Positions 31,521 through 41,472 of a stretch of 64,000 nt of DNA are shown piece after piece (the first letter of the stretch is position 1; every line of letters begins with the position of its first letter). Both the position numbers and the translations under genes were made by a program. The stretch is from NCBI GenBank assembly GCA_933822405.4, contig CAKOGP040001557.1, forward strand, positions 372,001 through 436,000, read 5' to 3'. The DNA comes from Cylindrotheca closterium. Taxonomy: Eukaryota; Bacillariophyta; Bacillariophyceae; Bacillariales; Bacillariaceae. The notes under the pieces are model-generated. The model searched no databases, was not told where the DNA came from, and was given only the letters and a program-made list of their open reading frames with translations.

Positions 31521-32581
31521 ATATTTCCCTTTATGTTATTTGTTACTAGAGTATATTGTATTATATAATAGCTGTGCGATATGTAGAGCACAGATGTATT
31601 TTATATTGTCAAAGTGACATGTTTTCAAAAGTCATCAAAGATACCTGAAAGATCATCATCTGGGATATCATCAAAATGTACAGGTTCCAGGGCCAGAGCC
31701 GAAGGCATCTGCATTGGCATCACACAAAAGTCGATGGGTGTGGAAACCTTCTTCGGCTGCTGCTGTTGTTGCTCCTTTGGACCAAGTGTTAAGTAGCTAG
31801 AAAGCAATGAGTAGTAGTCATTGAGTGGATTGAAAAGAGTAGCGGGTTCAACTTTCTGGGAGCTCATTTGGGTGGATGGTTGTCCAAAGATCTCTACAGC
31901 GTAGTCGGAGGCATAAGTTTCCGCGGATGAGCTCGATAGTGTGGAGACCATACTCTGGATGCTCTCCGCCATACTCGAAGAAGAAGAAGAAGAGTCCCGT
32001 CTGCCGCTTGATCCTGTTTGGTTGGCCTTCTTTCTTGCGAACTTGGCCTTGGTACTTGATCGGTATTGAGTGTGGAGGGTATCACGGAACATGCATCCTA
32101 AAAGAAGAGAGAAGGAATGTAAGCAAATGAAAGAAATGAATGCTGGCTGCAACTCAAAGTATTTGTTACAATGATTTCGACTTACCAATCTTTTCTCGGG
32201 CAAAGGCATCGTCAACCTCCCACCAAACTCCATTCTTAAGCTTGACAAAGGCTGCATCGGAGCATAGACCCTTGATTTGTCCCATGATCTCGGCCACAAT
32301 CGAAGACTTGGCCATTTTGCTTTTGGCTTCGGAATATGGTTTGAGATACTTGTGGACAAGCGATTTCAAGTGTTGGTTACCGGTCGACGAAGTGTACTCC
32401 TTGCCTCGTCCACATAGCACTGTGAACCTTCCGGGAGTAAAGTCACAGGACAGTCTGGTTCTGATTCCACGTTTAGTCATCTGTACCATTTTGTAATTTG
32501 CTTGTTGGTTTTGGTAGATTTGATTTTGTGATAGGACCTGGAAAAGGAGCAAAATTTCTAATCGCCCATGTGCGAGAAGTT
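31521..32581. repeat. Duplicated block, copy 2 (holds DUF6824 D)
   Basis: Near-identical direct copy of 29541-30598 in the same orientation, including intron, 3' flank and about 90 bp of 5' flank. Confidence 0.93.
31625..32489 (-). CDS. DUF6824-domain protein D
   Basis: Two exons (32489-32186 and 32097-31625) encode a 258-residue protein identical to C. At 32385 and 32388 it carries GGTCGACGAAG where C has GGTTGAGGAAG. Gene B carries the same sequence as D at this place. Both changes are silent (two Ser codons). The promoter copies match for roughly 90 bp and then diverge, so the two copies could be expressed differently. Confidence 0.87.
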
Positions 32582-33499
32582 TTAGACAAACCTCTTCATC
32601 AGATCTGAGAACTTCTTTCAATTGTTTTTATGAGATCGCCTCGATTCGCGGATGATATTGGTTTCCTTTTTCAGTTCCTCCGAAAGAGCGTAAAGATCCC
32701 AAATCATATTTAATGTCTCCCCACAACTTTTATACTCAGATGCGGTCTTTTCTGTCATTTGATAGATGTCGGAAAAACATATATGGCAGTGAATTCGTTT
32801 TCGACATTATCGTTAGCACAGATGAAGCTAGTTGCGTGGCAAATGGCATACACGGAAGTTCTAGGAAATATGAACTATTTGCAAATGCAAACAGCAGGGA
32901 TACAAAAGGCAACATTTATGCCAGTCAATGCGATCCGCACTGGAAGCGGCGCTTTTCTTCAACTGTAGCGAAGCCTCAGATGCTCTTGGATTTATGTAGC
33001 TTCGAAGTTGTGATCAAAAAAATCCGTACAGTACTTTAGTTGTATAATATATATTCCCGCCACTTGGACAAAAACGCACCTTCTTCTCAGAGGTCCAAAA
33101 TGAACTTCTTCTCGAGTGACATGGTGCTGGTAGGCACTATGAATGGAACGGTAATGACGTTCTATGATTTTCTCCGATATTTGTAATCAAAGACGTATTT
33201 TACGTCCGTAAGGTATATTATTAAAAAATACATTCTGATCGAATAATAAGACCGATAATTTTGCATTTGGGTACAGTAGTGCCTGAAAGTAGCATTCCCA
33301 TTCATTCCCTCAACGTCCAAGGCAGAGGCACATATATATATGGTAAGCACAATGAATGGATCGTCAGAATTGTGCTGTGGTTTTCTTCTACTGCATGCTA
33401 GGACCCGCTCAGGAAGGACCCGCAAACGTGTACCTTGGTGGCGGTATGGTACCACAAGTCCAACATTTTTGATCGAATAACAATTTTGGGCACCGGTAC
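32582..33499. other. Intergenic
   Basis: No gene is supported. A 108-codon open frame at 32713-33039 has no protein-like signature. GGTACC-type palindromes occur near 33446 and 33492. Confidence 0.35.
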
Positions 33500-34091
33500 A
33501 GCAGTGCCTGAGAGTAATAGTACGTTCAAAAACGTTTGCTTTTAGAAACTGTTATTTTTGGTGGCTCATACCAGTACCAGGGTATGGATACGATTGGTTG
33601 TAGTCCAATCACACAGACCAAACTTCTTGAAGATACCACCATCCACCACCAAATAGTAGAAAGATGATGGTGAGTTGCTTGTTGCAGTTGCAGGAGCAGG
33701 AGCAATTTTCCAGCTACCGCATGTATAGAACGATACTGATATCTAAGCCACAGCATTGTCATCATGCTAGACGACGAACGGCGGACTACTCGAAACCTTG
33801 CAATTCTCGTCACTGCACCCTCCTCCTCTTGTTTGGGGCGGGTATAGAAGAATAAATCGAAAATCACAATAACATCACAGATAATCTTCTCTGCCATGCT
33901 TTCATGCCATAGCAATCTTTAGAATGTTTCTTTATTATTCTGAAAATAATTAAATCGCAGTTTTCTGCCCGGCTCAATCACAACAGATGAGAACACAAGA
34001 CTTGCTACAAGATCAAGGATAGATATTGTAGGTGCGACAAAAAGTCCTAAAATCAAATCGTGATGACACGCGTCTGTGCGCAGTAGACAGG
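33500..34091. repeat. Long direct repeat, left copy (flanks retroelement and gap)
   Basis: This 592-bp stretch is repeated at 37847-38440 with scattered SNPs and small indels. It ends at GCGCAGTAGACAGG, after which the retroelement begins on the left copy, whereas the right copy runs on into the ClpB promoter. Confidence 0.93.
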
Positions 34092-34343
34092 GTTAGGAGT
34101 CGTACATCTCGTTTCATAATTGGTGGCTAGATATTGTCCTAGCCCACGCAGGCTTTCCAGGTTCCGATCCGGGCGAGACACAGATTCGGGCCTCCAAGAG
34201 TAGAACTCGAAGAGTTCCAACTCGAAGAGTCCACGAACTTGAAGTCTCCGCAAGATATAAATCCTGCGTCCTTTTCTTTCCCCCTCTGCCTTCTCAGATG
34301 TACGACCCACAAACATTGCTCTCCCCCCCAAGCAACTGGCACT

Positions 34344-36032
34344 TCAGTGACAGTATAAGGTGATCTTGACTCGCTCACGAGGTTTCCATTTGCGATAGCT
34401 CGTGCCTACTTTTTCGTTGGAGCGGCGGAGGCGCCAACGCCCATGTTTGTAGACCTGGGTTTCAGAGGCAATCGTGAGACGGCGACCGCCGCATGTGTCT
34501 CCTCGGGAGACATGTGAGCGGCCACCGCGGCGGTAGCAGTGGAGGGACCAGAAGCGACTTTCTATGGTATTTGAAGGGGTACCATCAAAAGGTAGCAGGA
34601 GGGGGTCACCTTCCAGGCGTTGTTTGTAGAGACTCGGATAAAGGTAGGTGCTGCGAAAGAAGAAAGAAGTCCATGCAATGCCATTGGCATGGCAGAAAAC
34701 GGGCCCTGTACGTCGGACCCGGTACGATAGTGCCCGACGGAACCACTTTCCGGTACAGAGGCCTGACCGGGTAGTGTGCGCGATAATGACATCGGCCGTG
34801 CGGGTGCGTTCCGATTTAGTCACTGGGTTAAGTCTGAAGGTGACCATACCACAGTTCCTTGGGAGGTCCGCTTGCCCATAATCTTCAGGCTCCAGAATGG
34901 AGCAGTCTTCCCAATTGAGGCCAAAGCATTCAGCTGAGCGAAGCCAACCCAGCCAAAGGACCAGGTTAGCTAGCCCCGCTAGAGCGATGTCTCGGCGTTG
35001 GACGTCAGAAGTGGCTTCATAGAATTGGCGGTCCAAGAAGTGATCCAGAGCTCGAATGTGGCGATCCAAAAGGGCCACCGATGGCCGGGAGTAATCCCCC
35101 ATTCGTGCTACCATTCCCTTTGCAAATAAGTGGAAGGACAAACTATCCGTCGGTCGACAATCTTGATATAGAACTTTGTTGTCTTGTGACATGTATGCAT
35201 TTTGCGGAGTGTTGGGAAGCGGCCGATCGGAGGGCTCGGACTGTGCCAAAGCTGATGGGAGTTTGAGCACCTCGGTCGTGTTTCTTGGTGGAATGGCGGA
35301 GGCTGTACCATTCCTGACACCACATGAGGGGGATATATCAGGGCCGGAAGGGGGCTCCAGCAGAGCGGTGGGCTGCAATACTTGTATGGCAAAATTGGTC
35401 TCAAATTGGCGGATAATACTCAGTTTCGACTTGTAGCTAGCGTGGGTTCCTTTGGCCCATGAGGAGATGATGTCCAACATCCTGACGCGTTCCAACATCA
35501 AGAGGAGGAGGTCGTCGGCACGAACTAATTCGCGTTGTAGGTACTGTCGCACAGTGCAGGCTTCGCAGACAAAGTTGGGCCAGGTGGCGTGGCGGGGGAA
35601 GGTCAAGCCTTCATCGCGGAGGCGGCGAGTCTTGAAGGGTTCCCCAGCGCGGAAACAGTCACGGTGGTAGGTGGAGCCACAGGCACGGAATCGGCCGAAT
35701 CCCTTAGCGGAAAACGTGCATTGAAGCCGTGTCTCAGTCTCCTTGCGGCTGAACCCTCTCTGGCAACCCGCGCATAAGTGTGGCTTGGGCGGCATGCCAA
35801 GAGGGGGCGGCAATGGGAGTCTTGTCCAACCTAGAGTTGGGATTGAGGGAGAGAGTGTGAGGCGCAATGTACAGAACAACAATTGGTATCGGCAGGAGTG
35901 GCGGGAAGCGTAGGTTGGTCTTGTGCGGGTAGATGGTGTCAAGTTCGCGGACGTAACGAGACATGTGTTGCCAGGAAGCTTCAACAACTCTGGGGACAAA
36001 GAGCAGCGCGGAGGTGGTGAAGGGGCATTCAA
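34344..36032 (-). CDS. Tyrosine recombinase of DIRS element, with zinc-finger-like N-terminus
   Basis: The frame encodes 562 residues, overlapping the end of the RT frame by 299 bp. An internal ATG at 35795 (MPPKPHLCAGCQRGF) is the more likely start because the protein-like sequence begins there. Its first 90 residues hold C-x2-C, H-x3-C and C-x2-C pairs (CAGC, HRDC, CEAC), like a PHD or treble-clef zinc finger. The catalytic part has the first Arg in LGWLRSAECFGL, the box II motif HCYRRGGRSHV, HGRW, and a Tyr in SYRKW as candidate nucleophile. It should catalyse integration of the circular cDNA. Confidence 0.85.
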   Translation of the reverse strand: MNAPSPPPRCSLSPELLKLPGNTCLVTSANLTPSTRTRPTYASRHSCRYQLLFCTLRLTLSPSIPTLGWTRLPLPPPLGMPPKPHLCAGCQRGFSRKETETRLQCTFSAKGFGRFRACGSTYHRDCFRAGEPFKTRRLRDEGLTFPRHATWPNFVCEACTVRQYLQRELVRADDLLLLMLERVRMLDIISSWAKGTHASYKSKLSIIRQFETNFAIQVLQPTALLEPPSGPDISPSCGVRNGTASAIPPRNTTEVLKLPSALAQSEPSDRPLPNTPQNAYMSQDNKVLYQDCRPTDSLSFHLFAKGMVARMGDYSRPSVALLDRHIRALDHFLDRQFYEATSDVQRRDIALAGLANLVLWLGWLRSAECFGLNWEDCSILEPEDYGQADLPRNCGMVTFRLNPVTKSERTRTADVIIAHTTRSGLCTGKWFRRALSYRVRRTGPVFCHANGIAWTSFFFRSTYLYPSLYKQRLEGDPLLLPFDGTPSNTIESRFWSLHCYRRGGRSHVSRGDTCGGRRLTIASETQVYKHGRWRLRRSNEKVGTSYRKWKPRERVKITLYCH

Positions 36033-37836
36033 CCCACGAGTTGAGCAAGAAGGTGAGGAGCTGGCGGGCCAGCTCCGGCGGTGGGCACCATACTGTGGTT
36101 TGGTGGAGGCAGAGGGATGCTGTCCAGGGTTGGTTCCAGGATCTGTACTGCGTCACAGGGGCCGATTGTGGAAGGTGGGTCCACACCAAAGCCATGTCAA
36201 AGGGGACTGGATCAAAGATAGCCTGAGTCAGTCTATCAGAATCCATAATGTTTTGAAGTGCCGACATCCAAACGCCGCGACTGAGGCCATCAGTCCCTTG
36301 GGTGATCAACACTCGGCCTGGTACATGGACAACTTGGAGGACACATTGCAGGTCCAGTTCAAGAAGTCTGATCTCGCTAATCAATTTGTGGAGGGAGCGT
36401 GTCCGGGAAGAGCCTGTGGTGGCAATCCAGTAAACTCCCGAGTTGTCAGTGAAGTAGAAAACGGTAGTCCCAATCACCTGGTGGGCATGGGGGCTTTCTT
36501 TGATTCGAAGCAGGGTCTCTTTCAGGGTCGCTAACTCTTTCCATACAGAAGGGAAGATGTAGATGGATGGTTTCCATTTTCCTCGCCACATCTCAAAGTC
36601 ACAATTTGGGAGTTGTATGGTGCCTCCGGTGCCAGTTCCACTTCCGTCGCCAAAGGTTGGAACCAGTGTTGCAGCTTCCCATCCTCTGACAAAGCGTCCT
36701 TCACTCCGAGTGAGGAACTGTCGCCACCAATGGAGTTCGTCGAGCACCTCCGAGTTGAGGAAGGTGGTAGTGTAGTAGGGTGCCGCTCCGTTGCCAAGTC
36801 CTGGTGGGTGGACAATGGTGTGGAACTCTTTGAGATGCGTATGTCCCAATCGCCGGGGAGTTGCTTCTGTAAGAGACTCCAAAACGCCGACTGCAACCGC
36901 AAGACCAAGACGGGACCACCTCTTGTGCTTTGGAGATTGGATCAAGTAATCACATATGGCCAGTGCCCTTTCTTTCTTGGCTTCTGGGATTCGAAGGCAA
37001 GGGACAGCTGTGGTGTCAAAGAGGAAACCACAGTACTTGACAACTTGCTGAGGCGGTACCAATTTCTTTGGGTGAAAGAGGAATCCACAGTCAACTGCCG
37101 TGTCCAAGAAGAATTGCAGCCCTCGGGCTGTCTTTTCGTGCGTGGGCCCATGGATGAGGAAGTCGTCCACCCAGACCCAGATGTGCACAGCTCCTCCATC
37201 GTTGGAGGTCAAGATGAATCCATAGCCAAGCTTGGGATCGAATCCGTTGGCTTGTAGACCCGTCCAGTAGCAGTTAGCTCTGGCTTCACCTTGGAAAACG
37301 CCAAATTTCTCCTTCACAAGTCGTACAAAGGCGAGACCGATTCGGCAGGCAATGGCTGGACTGTTGCCGGCTCCCATAGCTAGCCCATAGTAGGTCAGTA
37401 GCTCCGCGGTCTTAGGATGTAGGAGACCAAGGTACGGTCGGTCATCTGGGTGTGTCGGAAAATTGTAAAAGAACTTGGACAGGTCGACCACTGCAGAGTA
37501 TCCTTCAGTGTACATTTGGTCCACAATGTGAGCAATCCTGGGCATGAAGACAGGGTCCTGCCCAACACAATCGTTCTGACCACCCCGTAGCATGTCGGCA
37601 ATTACCCGCCATTGTCCCGGTTGGCCATCCTTCCCGACCACAAATAGAGGGGCGTTGGTGAGGACGGTCAGTCCTTCATCGATGCTTGGAAGTACCCCAA
37701 GTTCAACAAGTTCGTCCACAAATTGGACAGCAGCCTCTAGCATTTCTTCATCCATTGGAGCGTTGGGTCGGAGGCAGGGATCTGGCTGTTTCAGGAAATT
37801 CTGGCGTGCCCCATTTCGTAGTTCCTCCCAGTGCTC
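35734..37836 (-). CDS. Reverse transcriptase-RNase H of DIRS element (partial)
   Basis: The frame runs from the gap edge to the stop at 35734; the ATG at 37755 is internal, as 27 sense codons precede it. The RT domain has the motif AVVDLSKFFYNFP, the Ala/Gly motif GLAMGAGNSPAIACR and the catalytic VWVDDFL. The RNase H part has FGDGSG, a WKELATLKETL helix and FTDNSGVYWIA. The motif GTDGLSRG follows, typical of DIRS and Ngaro RNase H ends. The N-terminal portion (any gag-like part) is missing because of the N run. Confidence 0.88.
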   Translation of the reverse strand, partial: EHWEELRNGARQNFLKQPDPCLRPNAPMDEEMLEAAVQFVDELVELGVLPSIDEGLTVLTNAPLFVVGKDGQPGQWRVIADMLRGGQNDCVGQDPVFMPRIAHIVDQMYTEGYSAVVDLSKFFYNFPTHPDDRPYLGLLHPKTAELLTYYGLAMGAGNSPAIACRIGLAFVRLVKEKFGVFQGEARANCYWTGLQANGFDPKLGYGFILTSNDGGAVHIWVWVDDFLIHGPTHEKTARGLQFFLDTAVDCGFLFHPKKLVPPQQVVKYCGFLFDTTAVPCLRIPEAKKERALAICDYLIQSPKHKRWSRLGLAVAVGVLESLTEATPRRLGHTHLKEFHTIVHPPGLGNGAAPYYTTTFLNSEVLDELHWWRQFLTRSEGRFVRGWEAATLVPTFGDGSGTGTGGTIQLPNCDFEMWRGKWKPSIYIFPSVWKELATLKETLLRIKESPHAHQVIGTTVFYFTDNSGVYWIATTGSSRTRSLHKLISEIRLLELDLQCVLQVVHVPGRVLITQGTDGLSRGVWMSALQNIMDSDRLTQAIFDPVPFDMALVWTHLPQSAPVTQYRSWNQPWTASLCLHQTTVWCPPPELARQLLTFLLNSWVECPFTTSALLFVPRVVEASWQHMSRYVRELDTIYPHKTNLRFPPLLPIPIVVLYIAPHTLSLNPNSRLDKTPIAAPSWHAAQATLMRGLPERVQPQGD

Positions 37837-37846
37837 NNNNNNNNNN
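37837..37846. other. Assembly gap (10 N)
   Basis: Ten N separate the RT coding sequence from a second copy of the sequence at 33500-34091. The fixed length of ten, shared with the second gap, indicates a scaffolder placeholder and not a measured distance. Confidence 0.98.
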
Positions 37847-38440
37847 AGCAGTGCCTGAGAGTAATAGTACGTTCAAAAACGTTTGCTTTTAGAAACTGTT
37901 ATTTTTGGTGGCTCATACCAGTACCAGGGTATGGATACGATTGGTTGTAGTCCAATCACACAGACCAAACTTCATGAAGATACCACCATCCACCAAATAG
38001 TAAAAAGATGATGGTGAGTTGCTTGTTGCAGTTGCAGGAGCAGGAGCAATTTTCCAGCTACCGCATGTATAGAACGATACTGATATCTAAGCCACAGCAT
38101 TGTCATCATGCTAGACGATGAACGGCGGACTACTCGAAACCTTGCAATTCTCGTCACTGCACCCTCCTCCTCTTGTTTGGGGCGGGTAGTACTATAGAAG
38201 AATAAATCGAAAATCACAATAACATCACAGATAATCTTCTCTGCCATGCTTTCATGCCATAGCAATCTTTAGAATGTTTCTTTATTATTCTGAAAATAAT
38301 TAAATCGCAGTTATCTGCCCGGCTCAATCACAACAGATGAGAACACAAGACTTGCTACAAGATCAAGGATAGATATTGTAGGTGCGACAAAAGTCCTAAA
38401 ATCAAATCTTGATGACGCGCGAATGTGCGCAGTAGACAGG
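37847..38440. repeat. Long direct repeat, right copy
   Basis: Matches 33500-34091 with small differences. Examples are ACTTCTTGAAG on the left against ACTTCATGAAG here, and GGGTATAGAAG on the left against GGGTAGTACTATAGAAG here. The copy starts immediately after the N run and continues into the unique promoter of ClpB. Confidence 0.93.
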
Positions 38441-38651
38441 TTTTTGGTTCGAAAGAAATCCTTGGAGAATTTCGGATTGCATGTTTGACAACCTTTCTTA
38501 CCCACAATAATAAAAGCAACGAATAAAGGATTAGTCAAATCCTGTAATGTTTCTTTCCTATCAAACACGGTGACAATACTTCCATCACTTTCAAGATCAC
38601 ACAAAAACCAAATACGATACAATATAATATATTACAACATATTACAATACA

Positions 38652-41306
38652 ATGATTGCACCCATTCGTGCTCTTCAAAAGCAGCATCCAATGGCTGCTC
38701 AACTTATTGGCCGTCGGTCCTCTGCCATCACCAATAATTCTTATTCTAGCTTTACCACACGGGTTGTTGGAAGCACCGCAAGTGAACTATTGACCCAAAC
38801 TTCTTCTTCGAGCTCTCGGCAGATGAGAAGCTTCTCGTCGCCGCCACCACCACCAGGAGGTCCGGGCAATATGGGAAGCATCTTTGGGCAGCAGCGAACC
38901 CAATCCTATCTCGATGAATTCACTGTGGACCTTACCAAACTAGCTCAAGAATCCGCTGAAAAGAAGAAGTTGGATCCCATCATCGGACGTGATGATGAGA
39001 TTCGACGTTGTTTGCAGATACTTGCCAGACGAACCAAGAACAATCCCGTCTTGATTGGTCAACCCGGAGTGGGCAAGACAGCGATTGCCGAGGGATTGGC
39101 TCAACGAATCGTCACGGGGTTAGTTCCAGAGAGCATGAAACAAAAACGAGTGCTCAGTATGGATGTGGCTTCTCTTATTAGTGGTGCCATGATGCAGGGG
39201 CAATTTGAAGAACGACTTAAGGGAATCATTCAGGAAGTGAGTCAAGCGAAAGGAGAAATCATATTGTTTGTGGACGAGTTGCACACCATGGTGGGAGCTG
39301 GAAAAGGACAAGGGAGTCTGGACATGTCAAACATTCTCAAGCCAGCATTGGTACGTATATGCACTATTGTGTGATGGAATTATTGCCTGTGGAATGTATA
39401 CTTTCTGACGCACAAGTTTTCTCTTTTCCATGATTCAATCATACAGGCCAGAGGAGATTTACAGCTTTTGGGTGCCACTACCCTGGATGAATTTCGCATT
39501 ATCGAAAGCGATGCTGCCCTGGCAAGACGCTTTCAGTCTGTCTATGTGGAAGAACCTTCGGTCGAAGATACCTTGAGCATTTTGCGAGGTCTCAAGCCAC
39601 ATTACGAATTACATCACAGCGGTCTTCGCATCAAGGACGAAGCTCTAGTGGCCGCGGCCAATCTGAGTGATCGGTACATTTCAGACAGGTATCAACCCGA
39701 CAAGGCGATTGATTTGGTCGATGAAGCTTGTTCTCGGTTGCGGCTGGAACAAGAGAGCAAGCCGGAAATCTTGTGGAAGATGGAACGTGATTTGATTACC
39801 AAACAAATGGAACTAGCTGCTCTGCAAGGCGAAGACGATCTTGATTCGAAAAGACGATTGAAAGATGTCGAATTGGAAGTCAAGGCACTTCAAGCAAAGG
39901 CCGAAAAGATTACCAATATTTGGCAAGCCGAACGCAACGAGTTGAATCGAGTCAAGGACCTCAAAGAAGAGTTGGACCAAGCTCAGAGGGATATGCAATT
40001 GGCTCGTTCTAAGGGAGACTACACCAAGGCTGGAGAATTGTTGCACTCCACCATTCCCAACTTAGAAGATGAAATTGAAATGCTGGAACAAGAAGGAGAT
40101 GCTGGTGGTGCTTCGAGCAAGCGAAAGAAGAGGCTATTGTCAGATTCGGTGACAGCTGATGCCATTGCCACCATTGTCGCTCGTCACACTGGGATTCCAG
40201 TCTCGCGTATTACGGGCAGTGAATCTCGCAAGCTATTGAATATGGAAGATCAATTGCGCAAACGAGTGGTAGGTCAAGACCACGCTTTGGAGGCAGTGAG
40301 CAATTGTGTTCGTCTGGCTCGTACTCGGTTGCAAGAAGAAGATCGAACCTTGGGCAATTTCTTCTTCTTAGGCCCGAGTGGTACAGGCAAGACTGAGACT
40401 TGCAAGGCATTAGCAGAATTTATCTTTGATGACCCCGATGCCATGACTCGGATTGACATGTCGGAATACAGTGAAAAGCATACGGTCTCGCGATTGATTG
40501 GAGCTCCACCGGGGTATATTGGATATGACCAAGGCGGTGTGTTGACAGAAGCAGTGCGACGCCGTCCGTATCAAGTCATTTTGCTCGACGAATTTGAAAA
40601 AGGGCATCCCGAAGTTTGGAACATTCTTCTCCAACTCTTTGATGATGGTCGATTGACAGACTCTCACGGTCGGGAAGTGAATTTCAGCAATGTCATTGTT
40701 GTGATGACCTCCAACTTAGGAGCTCAAATCATTGCCGACGCACCCTCGCATCTTCAAGGAAGTGAACCTGAAATCCAAGATGCCATCATGAGGGTAGTTC
40801 GACAAACACTGAGTCCCGAATTGATCAATCGCATTGATGAAACGGTGGTCTTCAATCGACTTCAACGCGATCACATGGATGTGATTGCAGACATGGGAAT
40901 AGCCAAGATTGCCGATCGCTTGCAAGGTGGGCAGCAGATGGAAATTGATATTAGTGATTCTGCCAAAGCTTGCATTGCCGAAAGTGGATTTGACATTCGG
41001 TATGGAGCTCGACCTCTGAAGCGTGCTTTGGTCAAGGAACTTTTGAATCCGTTGAGTCGACTTGTACTGGAAGGATCGGTGCGAGAAGGAGACACTGTTC
41101 GAGTTCGAACTCGCGGAGAAGCTCTGCAACTTCAAAAGAAAGGTGAAGCAGGGCTAGGATGGGCTTCTGGTAGTAGTACCATGTCCGAGAATAAGAATGA
41201 TGTAGTCGTTTTGAAGAACCATGAAGGATTCTTAACGGAGGATGATGACGAGAGTGCTTCTGAGGATGAGGCCGATGATTGGCTCAACGATGATTTGCAC
41301 GCATAA
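38652..41306 (+). CDS. Mitochondrial ClpB/Hsp78-type disaggregase
   Basis: Two exons (38652-39350, 39447-41306) give 852 residues. The N-terminus is basic and Ser-rich with RQMRSFSS, which fits a mitochondrial presequence. The Clp N-domain is absent, as in Hsp78. AAA domain 1 carries GQPGVGKT (about 137-143) and [10 protein letters not shown]. The coiled-coil middle domain spans about residues 340-460. AAA domain 2 carries GPSGTGKT (about 542), [13 protein letters not shown], the pore loop GYIGYDQGG and the sensor motif GARPLKRAL. It should be an ATP-driven hexamer that rescues aggregated matrix proteins together with Hsp70. An unusual acidic tail ([15 protein letters not shown]) extends the C-terminus. 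The gene converges on the secreted-protein gene, with 166 bp between stops. A chloroplast location is less likely. Confidence 0.94.
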
Positions 41307-41472
41307 GCCAATTGGCTTCATTATGTAAAATGTGATTTATATGCTATTATATCTACATGTATTTTGTTAGTGCTGCCTGGACGGGTTTCATATCCGCTCC
41401 AGTGAGTGGGTCGGTGTTCTATTACCACCGACCTTCAGGCGCGTTTAGGATTTGAATACAATCTGGACGGAC

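Larger units (their letters stand above)
34092..37836 (-). mobile_element. DIRS-type retrotransposon, 5'-truncated by the gap
   Basis: The element encodes on the minus strand a reverse transcriptase/RNase H frame (35734-37836, still open at the gap) and an overlapping tyrosine recombinase frame (34344-36032). That combination defines DIRS-like elements, which integrate with a tyrosine recombinase and leave no target duplication. The 3' non-coding end (34092-34343) contains short repeats of AACTCGAAGAGT. The 5' end is lost in the N run. Both frames are intact as far as they go, so the copy is young. Confidence 0.88.

Noticed and set aside
32713..33039. 108-codon plus-strand frame
   Set aside because: It has no recognisable motif, no good start context and no relation to its neighbours.
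35923..36534. 203-codon plus-strand frame within the retroelement
   Set aside because: It is antisense to the RT/RNase H frame, which shows the catalytic motifs.
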